Assembly (NCBI GenBank): GCA_003241845.1
Contig: QBMN01000031.1
Coordinates: forward strand, 1 to 32,767
DNA length: 32,767 nucleotides
Source: Shackletoniella antarctica
Lineage (GTDB): Bacteria > Cyanobacteriota > Cyanobacteriia > Phormidesmidales > Phormidesmidaceae
Direction of reading: 5' to 3'
Under the pieces are notes generated by a model. It had not been told where the DNA came from, made no database searches, and saw only the letters and a list, made by a program, of their open reading frames with translations. The position numbers were made by a program, and so were the translations under genes. Shown here one piece after another: positions 7,986 through 16,081 of the stretch; the first letter of the stretch is position 1; every line of letters begins with the position of its first letter.

Positions 7986-8043
7986 TTTCTCAAAACCCCC
8001 ATAAGGCCGCGAACTCAACCCGCTGGGTCGGTCACGGTCAGAG

Positions 8044-8073
8044 CCTAGAAAGTATTAGTGGGATACTCCTAGG
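8044..8073 (-). terminator. Hairpin just downstream of sppA
   Basis: The paired blocks are CCTAG (8044-8048) with CTAGG (8069-8073) and AGTAT (8051-8055) with ATACT (8063-8067). The structure lies 5 bases beyond the sppA stop on the - strand. The following sequence is only moderately T-rich, so this is a tentative terminator. Confidence 0.4.
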
Positions 8074-8078
8074 GCCAT

Positions 8079-8936
8079 CTAGGGACGATATAGCCAAAGC
8101 GGTAGTCCGCTGGTGGCCCGCTCAAACTCTAACCACTCTAGGGTGGCGTTGAGGGCGGGTACGGCTAGGCCAGGGTAGGCCAAGCCAGGCAGGGCGCTAG
8201 CCCGGCTGTTGCCAGCCGTCAGCCGTCGCAGCAGGGGTTTCTTTTCATCGAAGGTGACGCACTCGGCCTTGTCGGGGTCGAGGCCGACCAGTTCTGCGGC
8301 CCAGCGGCGGGCCTCATCTTCGCTGCCCAGGCGATCTACCAGGCCCAGTTGCACGGCCTGTTCGCCAGTAAAAATGCGGCCGTCGGCAAAGCTGCGCACG
8401 GTTTCTTCCCCGAGGTCGCGGGCCTCGGCTACGGTCTTGACAAACTGGCCGTAGCTGACGTCGATCAATTCTTGCAGAATGCCTTTCTCAGGGTCGGTCA
8501 GCTCCCGATCAAAGGCGAGAATATCTTTGTAGGGGCCAGATTTAATGACTTTGAACGAGACCCCCACCCGGTCGAGCAAACGCTCTAGATTGTTGCCCCG
8601 CAAAATCACGCCAATGCTGCCGGTGATGGTGCCGGGGTTGGCCATGATGTGGCTGGCCCCCATGCCGATGTAGACCCCGCCCGAGGCCGAGATATTGCCG
8701 AAGCTGGCGACAATTTTGAGCTTGTCTTTAAGCCGCTTCAGAGCCGTGTAAATTTCTTGGGAGTCGCCGACAGTGCCGCCGGGGCTGTCGATGCGCAGCA
8801 GCAGCGCCGGGAAGCGCTTATCCTCGATTTCTTTGAGGGCTTCGAGCATGCGCTTGCGGGTGGCGGCGGCAATTACACCGGTGACTTCAATGCGGGCGAT
8901 AGCCTTACGAGAGCGGGGAGAAAACGGCCAGACCAT
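8079..8936 (-). CDS. sppA: Signal peptide peptidase SppA-type serine protease
   Basis: The 285-residue protein is the short (36K-type) SppA, a membrane-associated Ser/Lys protease of the ClpP/crotonase fold that degrades cleaved signal peptides. RIDSPGGTVGDSQEIY (48-63) is the oxyanion-side motif, Ser85 in SASGGVYIG is the nucleophile and Lys137 in SGPYKDI is the general base. The N-terminus MVWPFSPRSRKAIARIEVTGVI fits cyanobacterial homologues and has no long signal peptide. The frame continues upstream to 9443, but that part overlaps the divergent transporter gene and is not SppA-like, so ATG 8936 is chosen. The Pro/Leu-rich tail after about 240 is variable. Confidence 0.92.
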   Translation of the reverse strand: MVWPFSPRSRKAIARIEVTGVIAAATRKRMLEALKEIEDKRFPALLLRIDSPGGTVGDSQEIYTALKRLKDKLKIVASFGNISASGGVYIGMGASHIMANPGTITGSIGVILRGNNLERLLDRVGVSFKVIKSGPYKDILAFDRELTDPEKGILQELIDVSYGQFVKTVAEARDLGEETVRSFADGRIFTGEQAVQLGLVDRLGSEDEARRWAAELVGLDPDKAECVTFDEKKPLLRRLTAGNSRASALPGLAYPGLAVPALNATLEWLEFERATSGLPLWLYRP

Positions 8937-9189
8937 AGGGTGCAAACATTCGTGAATGGTAGACAGCCAAGGCACCGCCGAGGCTGCGCTTAATTGTAGC
9001 CAATCTAACCACGCGCCGGGACAGTGGGCATTGGGACCGTGGGAATTAGAGTAGGGGCCGTTGTGGGATGGTGGCGAGCACGGCATCCGATCCTGAACTG
9101 CGTTAACATTCCCTAAAGAAAATCTGCGGTCACAGCCGCTGCGATCGCCCTCTGGGCCAGCGCTTAACCATCGCCCCCTTCCCCACTCT

Positions 9190-10197
9190 ATGGATTCTTC
9201 TACCGCTCCCCAAACCGCCACTCGCAACCCGCTGGTGCTGATTGCCCCCTTCTTTTTGTGGGGCACCGCCATGGTGGCTATGAAGGGGGCCATGCCCCAC
9301 ACCGGCCCGTTTTTTATGGCGGGTGTGCGCTTGGTGCCGGCCGGAGTCGTGGTGCTGCTGGCAACCCTGCTGCTGGGACGACCCCAGGCCATCAGCCGCC
9401 GGGGCTGGCTCTGGGTGGCGCTGTTTGCCCTGGTAGATGGCACCCTGTTTCAGGGCTTTTTGGCGGCGGGCTTGCAGCGTACCGGGGCGGGCCTAGGCTC
9501 TGTCATGATCGACTCTCAGCCCCTGGCGGTGGCGGTAATGGCGCGGGGCCTGTTTGGCGAATACATTGGTGCCCTGGGGTGGATTGGTCTGCTGTGGGGC
9601 ATTGCGGGCATTGGCCTACTGGGCCTGCCCGATGAGTGGATTTTGTCGCTGCTCCACGGCGACACCGCCTGGCTCACCGGGGGCACCGCCCTCAATACCC
9701 TACTCCAGGGGGGCGAGTGGCTAATGCTGCTGGCGGCCCTGTCGATGGCCACAGGCACCATTTTGATTCGCTATGTGTGCCGCCATGCTGACCCAGTGGT
9801 AGCTACAGGCTGGCACATGGTGCTGGGGGGCATTCCTCTGTTTGTGTTGTCTGCCCTGGGGGAAGTGCAGCCCTGGCAGGGGCTGACGGGTCTAGACTGG
9901 GGGGCGATCGCCTATTCGACCCTCTTTGGCAGTGCCCTGGCCTACGGTATCTTCTTTTGGCTGGCGGCTCAGGGCAACCTCACTAGCCTCAGCGCCCTGA
10001 CCTTCTTGACCCCGGTGTTTGCTCTACTGTTTGGCAATCTGTTTCTGGGGGAAACCCTCAGTTCACTCCAGTGGGTGGGGGTGAGCTTTACCCTGGTGAG
10101 CATTTACCTGATCAACCAGCGCGATGCCATTACCCAAAAGCTGCGCCAGTGGGTTGTGGCCTCTGGGGCGGCGACATCTCCGGCGGAGTCAGATTAG
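9190..10197 (+). CDS. DMT-superfamily (EamA) transporter
   Basis: The 335-residue protein is a multi-helix membrane protein with two EamA halves (about 15-150 and 170-310), each with about five hydrophobic helices. The first half contains PFFLWGTAMVAMKGAMP (20-36), typical of the first DMT helix, and the second ends with LTPVFALLFGNLFLGETL (274-291), the conserved EamA end motif. Members export amino acids, nucleobases or other metabolites; the substrate cannot be read from sequence. It is divergent from sppA with a 253-bp gap. The first ATG at 9190 is used. The soluble tail after 315 is short and not conserved. Confidence 0.9.
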   Translation: MDSSTAPQTATRNPLVLIAPFFLWGTAMVAMKGAMPHTGPFFMAGVRLVPAGVVVLLATLLLGRPQAISRRGWLWVALFALVDGTLFQGFLAAGLQRTGAGLGSVMIDSQPLAVAVMARGLFGEYIGALGWIGLLWGIAGIGLLGLPDEWILSLLHGDTAWLTGGTALNTLLQGGEWLMLLAALSMATGTILIRYVCRHADPVVATGWHMVLGGIPLFVLSALGEVQPWQGLTGLDWGAIAYSTLFGSALAYGIFFWLAAQGNLTSLSALTFLTPVFALLFGNLFLGETLSSLQWVGVSFTLVSIYLINQRDAITQKLRQWVVASGAATSPAESD

Positions 10198-10200
10198 TGG

Positions 10201-10252
10201 GTGGGTGAGGGGGCGATGACTGCCGCTTACCCACACCTGCTCACCTGCTCAC
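10201..10252. repeat. Short tandem and inverted repeats after the transporter gene
   Basis: CACCTGCT is repeated twice (10234-10249), followed by CAC. GTGGGT (10201-10206) is complementary to ACCCAC (10229-10234). The block resembles the C-rich repeat at the start of the window and may act as a weak terminator. Confidence 0.35.
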
Positions 10253-10331
10253 TACCTACGCTGTAGATCGCGGGGTAAGCTACCGTAGGGGCATCTGACT
10301 GGGGAGCCGCTGCTGCTAGCCATGGGCAAAC

Positions 10332-11435
10332 ATGAGAGCTAGAACGACATTGCCAACAAGGAGGGAGTCAATCGCCAACCGGGTGATGGGCTATGCCGCT
10401 CTGGCTCTGGCGGCTGGTTTGTTAGACCTTGGCTCCGGTCTATTTTCGAGAGCGGTTGCCGCCTCACCGCTGACAATTCACCTCTTAGCAGCTCCAGTCC
10501 TAGATCAACCCGCCCAGGTTGCTGCCCCTGCCAACCCGGTGCTGCTTCAGCCCAGGGCCGAAGGCAATGAAGTGACCATTTCCCAGGCCGCCCCCAGCCC
10601 CGCCGAACCGACCGAGGCCTCTAGCGAAGCACTCGCCGAGGAGGATGCCCCTGAGAACGATATCCCTGAGAGCGATATCCCTGAGAACGATACCGCTGCA
10701 CCCGACGGCGATCTCCCTCCGAGCGGAGAGCGCCGCCTCGGCTGGTGGCTGGTGGGCAGTCTAGCCCTAGCTACCAGCCTGGGCGGCTGGCTGCTTTTAG
10801 GCAGAGGAAAGCAGCGCTCCCGCGCCGATGGGTTAGCCTCCGCGCCTGCGGCGGACGTGCCGCCATCGCCCAGCCAAACAGAGGGCGCAGCGGCGGCCCT
10901 CGCCGACACCAATGCCCTTGTGGCAACCGAACCGCCCCTAGAATCCACTATCCGCCTCAGCTCTGTGGATCTTGTGGATTCTCTAGTCAACCAGCTAGCC
11001 AGCACCGATGCTGCCTCCCGTCGCCACGCCATTTGGGAACTGGGGCAGCGGGGCAATTCCGACGCGATTCAGCCCCTGGTAAACGGCCTGCTCCAGGGCG
11101 ACTCCCAGGAAAAGAGCCTGATTCTTGCCGCCCTGGCTGAAATCAGCAGCCGCAGCCTCAAACCCATGCACCGCGCCCTGGCCCTGGGGCTGCAAGACCC
11201 CAGCCCCGAGGTGCGCAAAAACGCCATTCGTGACCTCAGCCGGGTTTACGATACGGTGGTGCAACTCAGCCACATGCTCGCCCACGCCAGCCAAGACCCT
11301 GACCCCGGCGTGCAAGAAACCGCCCAGTGGGCGCTCAGCCAGCTCAACCGCATTCCTGCGGCTCCCTACCCCAGCAAACCCGCTGCTCTAGAAACTTCCT
11401 ACGATGGTGAGGGCCATCGACTCCCCCCCAGCTAG
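10332..11435 (+). CDS. Membrane-anchored HEAT-repeat protein
   Basis: The 367-residue protein begins with a possible signal sequence or anchor (about 17-45), then an acidic, Pro/Glu-rich linker (75-130), a clear transmembrane helix (137-157, WWLVGSLALATSLGGWLLLG), a second low-complexity linker, and HEAT-like helical repeats (about 205-345). The repeats contain SRRHAIWELGQRG, SPEVRKNAIRDLSRV and DPGVQETAQWALSQL. HEAT repeats usually bind proteins; no enzymatic motif is visible. The linker has a 15-bp sequence repeated three times (10650-10694), read as PEND/PESD-I units. The end of the gene lies just before the GT4 gene, possibly in one transcript. The exact start is uncertain because several Met codons lie in the first 20 residues. 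Confidence 0.75.
   Translation: MRARTTLPTRRESIANRVMGYAALALAAGLLDLGSGLFSRAVAASPLTIHLLAAPVLDQPAQVAAPANPVLLQPRAEGNEVTISQAAPSPAEPTEASSEALAEEDAPENDIPESDIPENDTAAPDGDLPPSGERRLGWWLVGSLALATSLGGWLLLGRGKQRSRADGLASAPAADVPPSPSQTEGAAAALADTNALVATEPPLESTIRLSSVDLVDSLVNQLASTDAASRRHAIWELGQRGNSDAIQPLVNGLLQGDSQEKSLILAALAEISSRSLKPMHRALALGLQDPSPEVRKNAIRDLSRVYDTVVQLSHMLAHASQDPDPGVQETAQWALSQLNRIPAAPYPSKPAALETSYDGEGHRLPPS
10650..10694 (+). repeat. In-frame 15-bp minisatellite, three copies
   Basis: Three units at 10650-10664, 10665-10679 and 10680-10694 differ by one or two bases and encode PENDI, PESDI and PENDT in the acidic linker of the HEAT-repeat protein. Copy-number change would keep the frame. Confidence 0.85.
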
Positions 11436-11451
11436 CGTCAATATAATTCCC

Positions 11452-12555
11452 ATGCCCTCTCCCCTCCGCCTGCTCTTCGTCTCAACCCCCGTAGGGCCAC
11501 TGGGGTCGGGCCTCGGCGGCGGCGTCGAGCTAACCCTGACCAACCTATGTCAGGGGCTAAGGGAGCGGGGGCACCACATCACTGTGCTGGCTCCCGAGGG
11601 GTCTAAGCTGGGGAATATTTCCATTGTGGAAATCGGCGGGCAGCTTCAGCCCACGGCCCACACCCAAGGGCGCAGTACGCCAGTGATTATCCCCGGCGGC
11701 AGCGTACTGGGCGGCATGTGGCGCTATGCCCGGCAGCAGCAAGATCAGTTTGACCTGATAGTTAACCTGGCCTACGACTGGCTGCCCTTTTACCTGACCG
11801 AGTTTTTTAGCACTCCCGTGGCCCACTTTGTCACCATGGGTTCTCTCAGCGAGGCCATGGATCAGGCGATTCAGCAGGTGGCTAAGCAGTTTCCTCGCCG
11901 CTTGGGAGCCTACACCCGCAGCCAGGCTGAAACCTTTGGGGCCGAGACCTTCGGGGCCGAGACCTTTGGGATGGCCGATGCCTTTGCAATTCTCAGCAGC
12001 GCCATTGACCTAGATTTATACGATTTTTGCCCCACCCCCGGCAGTGCCCTGGCCTGGCTGGGCCGCATCTCCCCTGAAAAGGGCCTGGAGGATGCCCTAG
12101 AGGCCGCCGAAATCGCCCAGGCTCCGCTCAAAATTCTCGGCAAGCTGGAGGATGGAGAATACTGGCGAACGATTTGCGATCGCTTTCCCCACGCCACCGA
12201 CTGCTACCTGGGCTTTTTGCCCACCCGCGAGCTACAACAAGTGCTGCGCCAGTGCCGCGCCCTATTGATGACGCCGCGCTGGGTCGAAGCCTTTGGCAAT
12301 GTGGCGATCGAGGCCCTGGCCTGCGGCGTGCCGGTGATTGCCTACCAGCGGGGCGGCCCCGCCGAAATTGTGCGCCATGGCACAACCGGCTGGCTGGTGC
12401 CGCCGGACAATGTGCCGGGACTGGTGGATGCGATCGCATCTATCGACCACCTCGACCGCCACGCCTGCCGCCATCAGGCGGAAACCGAGTACTCCCTCGA
12501 TGCCCTAGCGCTGCGGTTTGAGCAATGGTTTGAAGCAATCATCCAAACCGTGTAA
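11452..12555 (+). CDS. Glycosyltransferase family 4 (GT-B fold)
   Basis: The 367-residue protein has the two Rossmann halves of a GT-B enzyme. The N-terminal half has LLFVSTPVGPLGSGLGGGVELTLTNL, the glycine-rich acceptor-side loop. The C-terminal half has LGRISPEKGLEDALEAA and the donor-binding E-x7-E motif EAFGNVAIEALACGVPVIAY followed by GGPAEIV. Such enzymes transfer sugars from nucleotide-sugars to lipids, glycans or small molecules; the acceptor is not predictable. An earlier ATG at 11404 would overlap the upstream gene by 32 bases, whereas ATG 11452 starts right at the first strand and is preferred. Residues 159-173 are three copies of A-E-T-F-G from a DNA minisatellite. Confidence 0.88.
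   Translation: MPSPLRLLFVSTPVGPLGSGLGGGVELTLTNLCQGLRERGHHITVLAPEGSKLGNISIVEIGGQLQPTAHTQGRSTPVIIPGGSVLGGMWRYARQQQDQFDLIVNLAYDWLPFYLTEFFSTPVAHFVTMGSLSEAMDQAIQQVAKQFPRRLGAYTRSQAETFGAETFGAETFGMADAFAILSSAIDLDLYDFCPTPGSALAWLGRISPEKGLEDALEAAEIAQAPLKILGKLEDGEYWRTICDRFPHATDCYLGFLPTRELQQVLRQCRALLMTPRWVEAFGNVAIEALACGVPVIAYQRGGPAEIVRHGTTGWLVPPDNVPGLVDAIASIDHLDRHACRHQAETEYSLDALALRFEQWFEAIIQTV
11926..11970 (+). repeat. In-frame 15-bp minisatellite, three copies
   Basis: Units at 11926-11940, 11941-11955 and 11956-11970 encode AETFG three times within the GT4 gene, in the region leading to the interdomain linker. Differences are confined to four positions, two of them at third codon bases. Confidence 0.85.
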
Positions 12556-12619
12556 ATCGGGCACCCCTGTTTAGGCCTCGCCCACAGGTGGTGACTGGAA
12601 AACGGCTTGGCCAGCATCA

Positions 12620-12648
12620 CCAAACAAAGCTAGGACTGTCTTGTTTGG
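12620..12648. terminator. Inverted repeat between GT4 and J-domain genes
   Basis: CCAAACAA (12620-12627) pairs with TTGTTTGG (12641-12648) around a 13-base loop, in the gap between convergent genes. It is AT-rich and lacks a clear U run, so it is a weak candidate for a bidirectional terminator. Confidence 0.3.
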
Positions 12649-12693
12649 GAGGTACTGGGGGCTGTCATCAATAAGCTAAATTCCAAAATCGCC

Positions 12694-13377
12694 TTACTGC
12701 GCCTGGGGCATAGGAGCCTGGCGCAGGTACTCAAGCCGCTGAAAATCATTCAGCAAGGCCTGGCGCAGGGATTTATTTTGAGGATCAACCCGACGGGCTT
12801 TTTTCAGGCAGACCTCGGCTTTTGGGAGATTGCCGTTGTTCAGCAGGTCGTGGCCCCAACGGTAATAGGTGATGGCATGCCATTGTCGAATTTCGGGGTC
12901 TTCAGGAAAGCGTTGCACCAGCCCCTCCACCAGGGCCACCGCGCGGGGAAAGCGCTGCCCACCAAAAAACTCTCGCAGCTGCTTATAGCTATCGATTTTG
13001 AGCCGCTGATCGGCCTCAGAGCCGCCAGGAGTAGGGCTAATGGTAAATTCGACTGCGGCAGCCGGAGCTGGCTCAGATTGAGCCACCGGTCGCGAAGCGG
13101 GTTTTGCAGCGGGTGGGGCCGCTTTAACGGGGTGCTCAGAGGCCACAGGCCTAACCGGAGCAGCCCGACGGGTGGCAGCCACAGATGCGGCGGGTAGGGC
13201 ATCCACCAAAGACTGGTAGGCCTGGGTAACCTGAATAAACTTTTCCTTCGCCAGCTGATCGCCGGGGTTCACGTCGGGATGATACAGCCGGGCCAAATTG
13301 CGATAGGCCAGCTTGACATCGTCAAAGCCGGCCCCAGTTCTTAGCCCTAGTATGCGGTAGTAGTGCGCCAGCGCCAT
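12694..13377 (-). CDS. J-domain protein with TPR-like C-terminus
   Basis: The 227-residue protein has an N-terminal J domain (1-61), HYYRILGL...AYRNLARLYHPDVNPGD, with the HPD triad at 33-35 that stimulates DnaK ATPase. A Pro/Ala-rich linker (about 62-125) follows, then a helical C-terminus (about 135-225) with YKQLREFFGGQRFPRA and YYRWGHDLLNNGNLPKA, which resembles TPR-type helices. It lacks the G/F and zinc-finger regions of DnaJ, so it is a specialised type III J protein. The frame opens with a TTG at 13386, but ATG 13377 is the likelier start. Substrates are unknown. Confidence 0.85.
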   Translation of the reverse strand: MALAHYYRILGLRTGAGFDDVKLAYRNLARLYHPDVNPGDQLAKEKFIQVTQAYQSLVDALPAASVAATRRAAPVRPVASEHPVKAAPPAAKPASRPVAQSEPAPAAAVEFTISPTPGGSEADQRLKIDSYKQLREFFGGQRFPRAVALVEGLVQRFPEDPEIRQWHAITYYRWGHDLLNNGNLPKAEVCLKKARRVDPQNKSLRQALLNDFQRLEYLRQAPMPQAQ

Positions 13378-13522
13378 TGTTGCCAACTCTATAGCAGAAG
13401 GTAGGTGTGCTGCCCCTATTTTGCCAACAGTTGGTAAAAATGGCGCGTCTATACCGAGTCCAGTTCAAAGATCTGGAATTTTCCCAGACAAACCTCCACC
13501 TCTGGACTTGAATTTGGCTGGC

Positions 13523-14158
13523 TTAGATGGCAGCCGATGCGGGTGTGACCAACTCTTGGGTGCGTTCTTCAATCACCCGGTCGATCAGACCGTAGGCAAC
13601 TGCTTCTTCGGCAGACATAAAGTAGTCGCGGTCGGTGTCTTTTTGAATTTGCTCAATGGGGCGACCGGTGTGGCGAGCCATCATTTCGTTGAGCTCTTGG
13701 CGCACCCGCAAAATCTCTTTGGCCTCAATGGCAATGTCGCTGGCCTGGAGGCGTTGCCGCCCGGTGCCACCCATGGGCTGGTGAATCATGATGCGCGAGT
13801 GGGGCAGAGCCACCCGCTTGCCGTGGCTGCCCGCCGCCAGCAAAAACGCCCCCATGGAGGCCGCCAAACCCAGGCAAATGGTGACCACGTCAGACTTGAT
13901 GTACTGCATGGTGTCATAGATCGCCATGCCCGCCGTCACCGACCCGCCGGGGGAGTTGATGTACAGATAGATGGGCTTGCTGTTGTCGTCAGAGTCGAGG
14001 TACAGCAGGGCCGCCACAATGGAGTTAGCGAGGGTATCAGTGACCTCTTGACCCAAAAAGATAATTCGCTCCTGGTTCAGGCGGGTGTAAATGTCAACCC
14101 ACTGGGAGTACTGGCTACCGGGCAAACGATAGGGAACCTTGGGAGTGCCGATGGGCAT
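13523..14158 (-). CDS. clpP3: ATP-dependent Clp protease proteolytic subunit (ClpP3-like)
   Basis: The 211-residue subunit has an intact catalytic triad: Ser101 ([11 protein letters not shown]), His126 (RIMIHQP) and Asp174 (QKDTDRD). The [19 protein letters not shown] motif is also intact. It should form the tetradecameric Clp core with ClpR and work with ClpC to degrade proteins. The assignment to ClpP3 comes from its position directly after clpR, matching the known cyanobacterial clpR-clpP3 arrangement; sequence alone gives only ClpP. The ATG at 14158 yields the normal length. The 93-bp gap to clpR contains a HIP1 site inside a short palindrome, and the two genes are probably co-transcribed. 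Confidence 0.92.
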   Translation of the reverse strand: MPIGTPKVPYRLPGSQYSQWVDIYTRLNQERIIFLGQEVTDTLANSIVAALLYLDSDDNSKPIYLYINSPGGSVTAGMAIYDTMQYIKSDVVTICLGLAASMGAFLLAAGSHGKRVALPHSRIMIHQPMGGTGRQRLQASDIAIEAKEILRVRQELNEMMARHTGRPIEQIQKDTDRDYFMSAEEAVAYGLIDRVIEERTQELVTPASAAI

Positions 14159-14251
14159 AGTGCTCTTTCAACCTAAAAACAAAACAACGGACGTGGAATG
14201 GTTCAAAGATGGCTTTGAGGGGCGATCGCCCTTAAAGCTTAGGCTACGGGG

Positions 14252-14935
14252 CTAAACCCCTATTGGTGCGGGCATGGGCAGCTCTTTGCGGCTGGTCAAT
14301 ACCCGGTCAATGAGGCCATATTCCTTGGCCTCTTCAGGCTTCATATAGAACATGCGGTCAGAATCGCGCATCAGCTGCTCGGCGGTCTTGCCGGTGCTCT
14401 TGGCCAAGATATCCATCATTGAGCGCTTGTTGTCAAGCACTTCTTTTGCCCGAATCTCGATGTCGCTGGCCTGGCCCTGGGCACCGCTGCGGGGCTGGTT
14501 GAGCACAATGCGGGCGTGGGGCAAACTGGCCCGAAAACCCTTGGTACCCGCCGCCAAAATCACGGCGGCAGACCCCATCGCCTGGCCCAGGCAAATGGTG
14601 TGTACCGGCGGCTTGATATAGTTCATGGTGTCGCAGATGGCAAAGGCTTCGGTGTCGAAGCCAATCATGCTGCCGTCGTACCAGGAGGTGCCGGTGGAGT
14701 TGATGTAGAAGAAAATAGGCTTATCGGGGTCGTCGAACTGCAAGAAGAGCAGCTGAGCAATAATCAGCTCGGTGACATCAATGCCTACCTGCTGCTTAAC
14801 GTCATCCCCCGAGAACAGGGGTAGGCCCAAATACACGATCCGCTCTTTGAGCAGCAAAGAGGGCAGATCTGGGGGCGGCGTGCGGTACGTCGCGTCGCCA
14901 TAGGGTGCCTGCACGGCTTTAATCTCTAAACTCAT
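14252..14935 (-). CDS. clpR: ClpR, non-catalytic Clp protease subunit
   Basis: The 227-residue ClpP paralogue lacks two of the three catalytic residues: the Ser position is Gly121 (GQAMGSAAV) and the His position is Asn146 (RIVLNQP), while Asp191 remains. It also has about nine extra residues in the YINSTGTSWYDGSMIGFDTE segment compared with ClpP. Both traits define ClpR of cyanobacteria and plastids, which pairs with ClpP3 in a mixed ring that is essential in Synechococcus elongatus. It is the first gene of the pair with the downstream clpP3. Start ATG 14935 gives MSLEIKAVQAPYGDATYRTPP, as expected for the family. Confidence 0.95.
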   Translation of the reverse strand: MSLEIKAVQAPYGDATYRTPPPDLPSLLLKERIVYLGLPLFSGDDVKQQVGIDVTELIIAQLLFLQFDDPDKPIFFYINSTGTSWYDGSMIGFDTEAFAICDTMNYIKPPVHTICLGQAMGSAAVILAAGTKGFRASLPHARIVLNQPRSGAQGQASDIEIRAKEVLDNKRSMMDILAKSTGKTAEQLMRDSDRMFYMKPEEAKEYGLIDRVLTSRKELPMPAPIGV

Positions 14936-15368
14936 AGACCGAAGACGCCCAAATACGGGTTTTTAACAGTGTAACGCGGGATAGAGCTGGGTTCTACGCC
15001 GCCCCCAAGACGGATATCCCCACCTGAATCTCCCCCGGTTGAGATAGCGCCGGTGACCGGCTCACCGCCTGGCTTACCCCAGCGCAGGCTAGCCTGCATT
15101 ATTCATAACCCTAAGAAAATGCCCGTTATTCCCGTAGAAATGGGAATCTACGCGAAGCAGTCTACTCTCGACTGGATTCCCTCCCCATGCCTTCGCGGGG
15201 GCAGGCACTGCGCGAGAATGACGGCCTTCGACTTCTGTTCTCGTAAATAATTCGAGCTAGGGAGCAGCGGGGTTTAGGGTAGGGGCTGGCCCATGGTAGC
15301 CCTGCCCTGAGGATTTGTTTACACTCTAGATCTGTTTACACGTTAGAAAAATTTCTTTTCTGCACCCC
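14936..15368. other. Intergenic region clpR/methyltransferase with degenerate repeats
   Basis: This 433-bp stretch separates two divergent genes and should contain both promoters. No gene is visible. From about 15110 to 15225 it carries repeat-like sequence, including a 20-bp inverted repeat at 15128-15147 and a GGATTCC...CTTCGCGGG...GAATGACG block at 15175-15222. Confidence 0.5.
15128..15147. repeat. dRS3-like 20-bp inverted repeat
   Basis: ATTCCC and GGGAAT flank exactly eight bases, which fits the pattern ATTCCC-N8-GGGAAT known as dRS3 in Neisseria. The neighbouring block (15172-15222) looks like a diverged second copy of a similar CTTCGCGGG repeat. A chance match is possible for the short pattern alone. 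Confidence 0.5.
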
Positions 15369-16031
15369 ATGCTGCTTCAGCCCGATCAACGCACCAAGCT
15401 AGACGACTCTAGCGACACCTTTTTCTACGACGCGCCTCGCTTTGTCACCCACGTCGATGACGGCTTCATTCGGCAGCTGACAGATCTATACAAAGAGCGC
15501 CTTAGCCCCAACAGCCGTATCTTTGACCTGATGAGCAGCTGGGTGTCGCACCTGCCAAAGGATTTGGCTTTCGAGCACGTCGAAGGCCACGGCATGAACG
15601 CTGAAGAACTGGCCAAAAACCGCCGCCTCAACCACTATTTTGTGCAAAACCTGAATGAGAACCCCAAGCTGCCCCTGGCGGATCAATCCTTTGATGCCGT
15701 GCTGAATACGGTGTCGGTGCAGTACCTCCAGCAGCCTGAGGTGGTGTTTGGCGAGATCTATCGCGTTCTCAAGCCAGGCGGCATTGCTATTGTCAGTTTC
15801 TCAAACCGAATGTTTTACCAAAAGGCGATCGCCGCCTGGCGCGACGGCAGCGAAACCCGCCGGGTCAACCTGGTGAAGAGCTATTTTGGCGCGGTGCCGG
15901 GCTTTAGTAGCCCTGACGTGATTACCCACACCCCCAGCGCTCCCTCTATTCTGCAAATGCTGGGCATGCCCGGCTGCGACCCCTTCTACGCCGTCATCGC
16001 TGAGCGTCTGGAACCCCTGGTGACGCCATGA
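15369..16031 (+). CDS. Class I SAM-dependent methyltransferase-like protein
   Basis: The 220-residue protein has the C-terminal half of a Rossmann methyltransferase clearly visible: SFDAVLNTVSVQYL (107-120, strand 4 and helix) and VLKPGGIAIVSFSNRMF (133-149, post-motif with the LKPGG turn). The SAM-binding motif I, normally D/E-x-G-x-G-x-G, appears instead as RIFDLMSSWVSHLP (50-63), with an acidic turn and no Gly-rich loop. The substrate is unknown. ATG 15369 lies about 45 bases after AT-rich promoter-like sequence (TTTACACTCTAGATCTG near 15318). The SRPBCC gene converges from the right. Confidence 0.75.
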   Translation: MLLQPDQRTKLDDSSDTFFYDAPRFVTHVDDGFIRQLTDLYKERLSPNSRIFDLMSSWVSHLPKDLAFEHVEGHGMNAEELAKNRRLNHYFVQNLNENPKLPLADQSFDAVLNTVSVQYLQQPEVVFGEIYRVLKPGGIAIVSFSNRMFYQKAIAAWRDGSETRRVNLVKSYFGAVPGFSSPDVITHTPSAPSILQMLGMPGCDPFYAVIAERLEPLVTP

Positions 16032-16047
16032 CCGCAGTTTTTATCGC

Positions 16048-16072
16048 ACTGGCTGTCCGCCAAAGCCCTAGT
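16048..16072. terminator. Possible hairpin between convergent genes
   Basis: ACTGGCT (16048-16054) pairs with AGCC-CT-AGT (16064-16072), with a two-base bulge. It occupies most of the 50-bp gap between the methyltransferase and SRPBCC stops. There is no U tract. Confidence 0.25.
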
Positions 16073-16081
16073 GAGTGCTAA

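Larger units (their letters stand above)
7602..8078. other. 477-bp intergenic region with several inverted repeats
   Basis: The region lies downstream of sppA and upstream of aroH, both on the - strand. I find no convincing gene. It contains a short hairpin GGTGGGCA-C-TGCCCACC (7857-7873), a 68-bp inverted-repeat unit (7918-7985) and a hairpin just after sppA (8044-8073). It probably combines the aroH promoter with dispersed repeat remnants. Confidence 0.45.

Noticed and set aside
8937-9443. Upstream extension of the sppA frame
   Set aside because: It overlaps the divergent transporter gene and is not similar to SppA.
13421-14176. Long + strand frame across clpP3
   Set aside because: Antisense of the ClpP gene; third-position bias belongs to clpP3.
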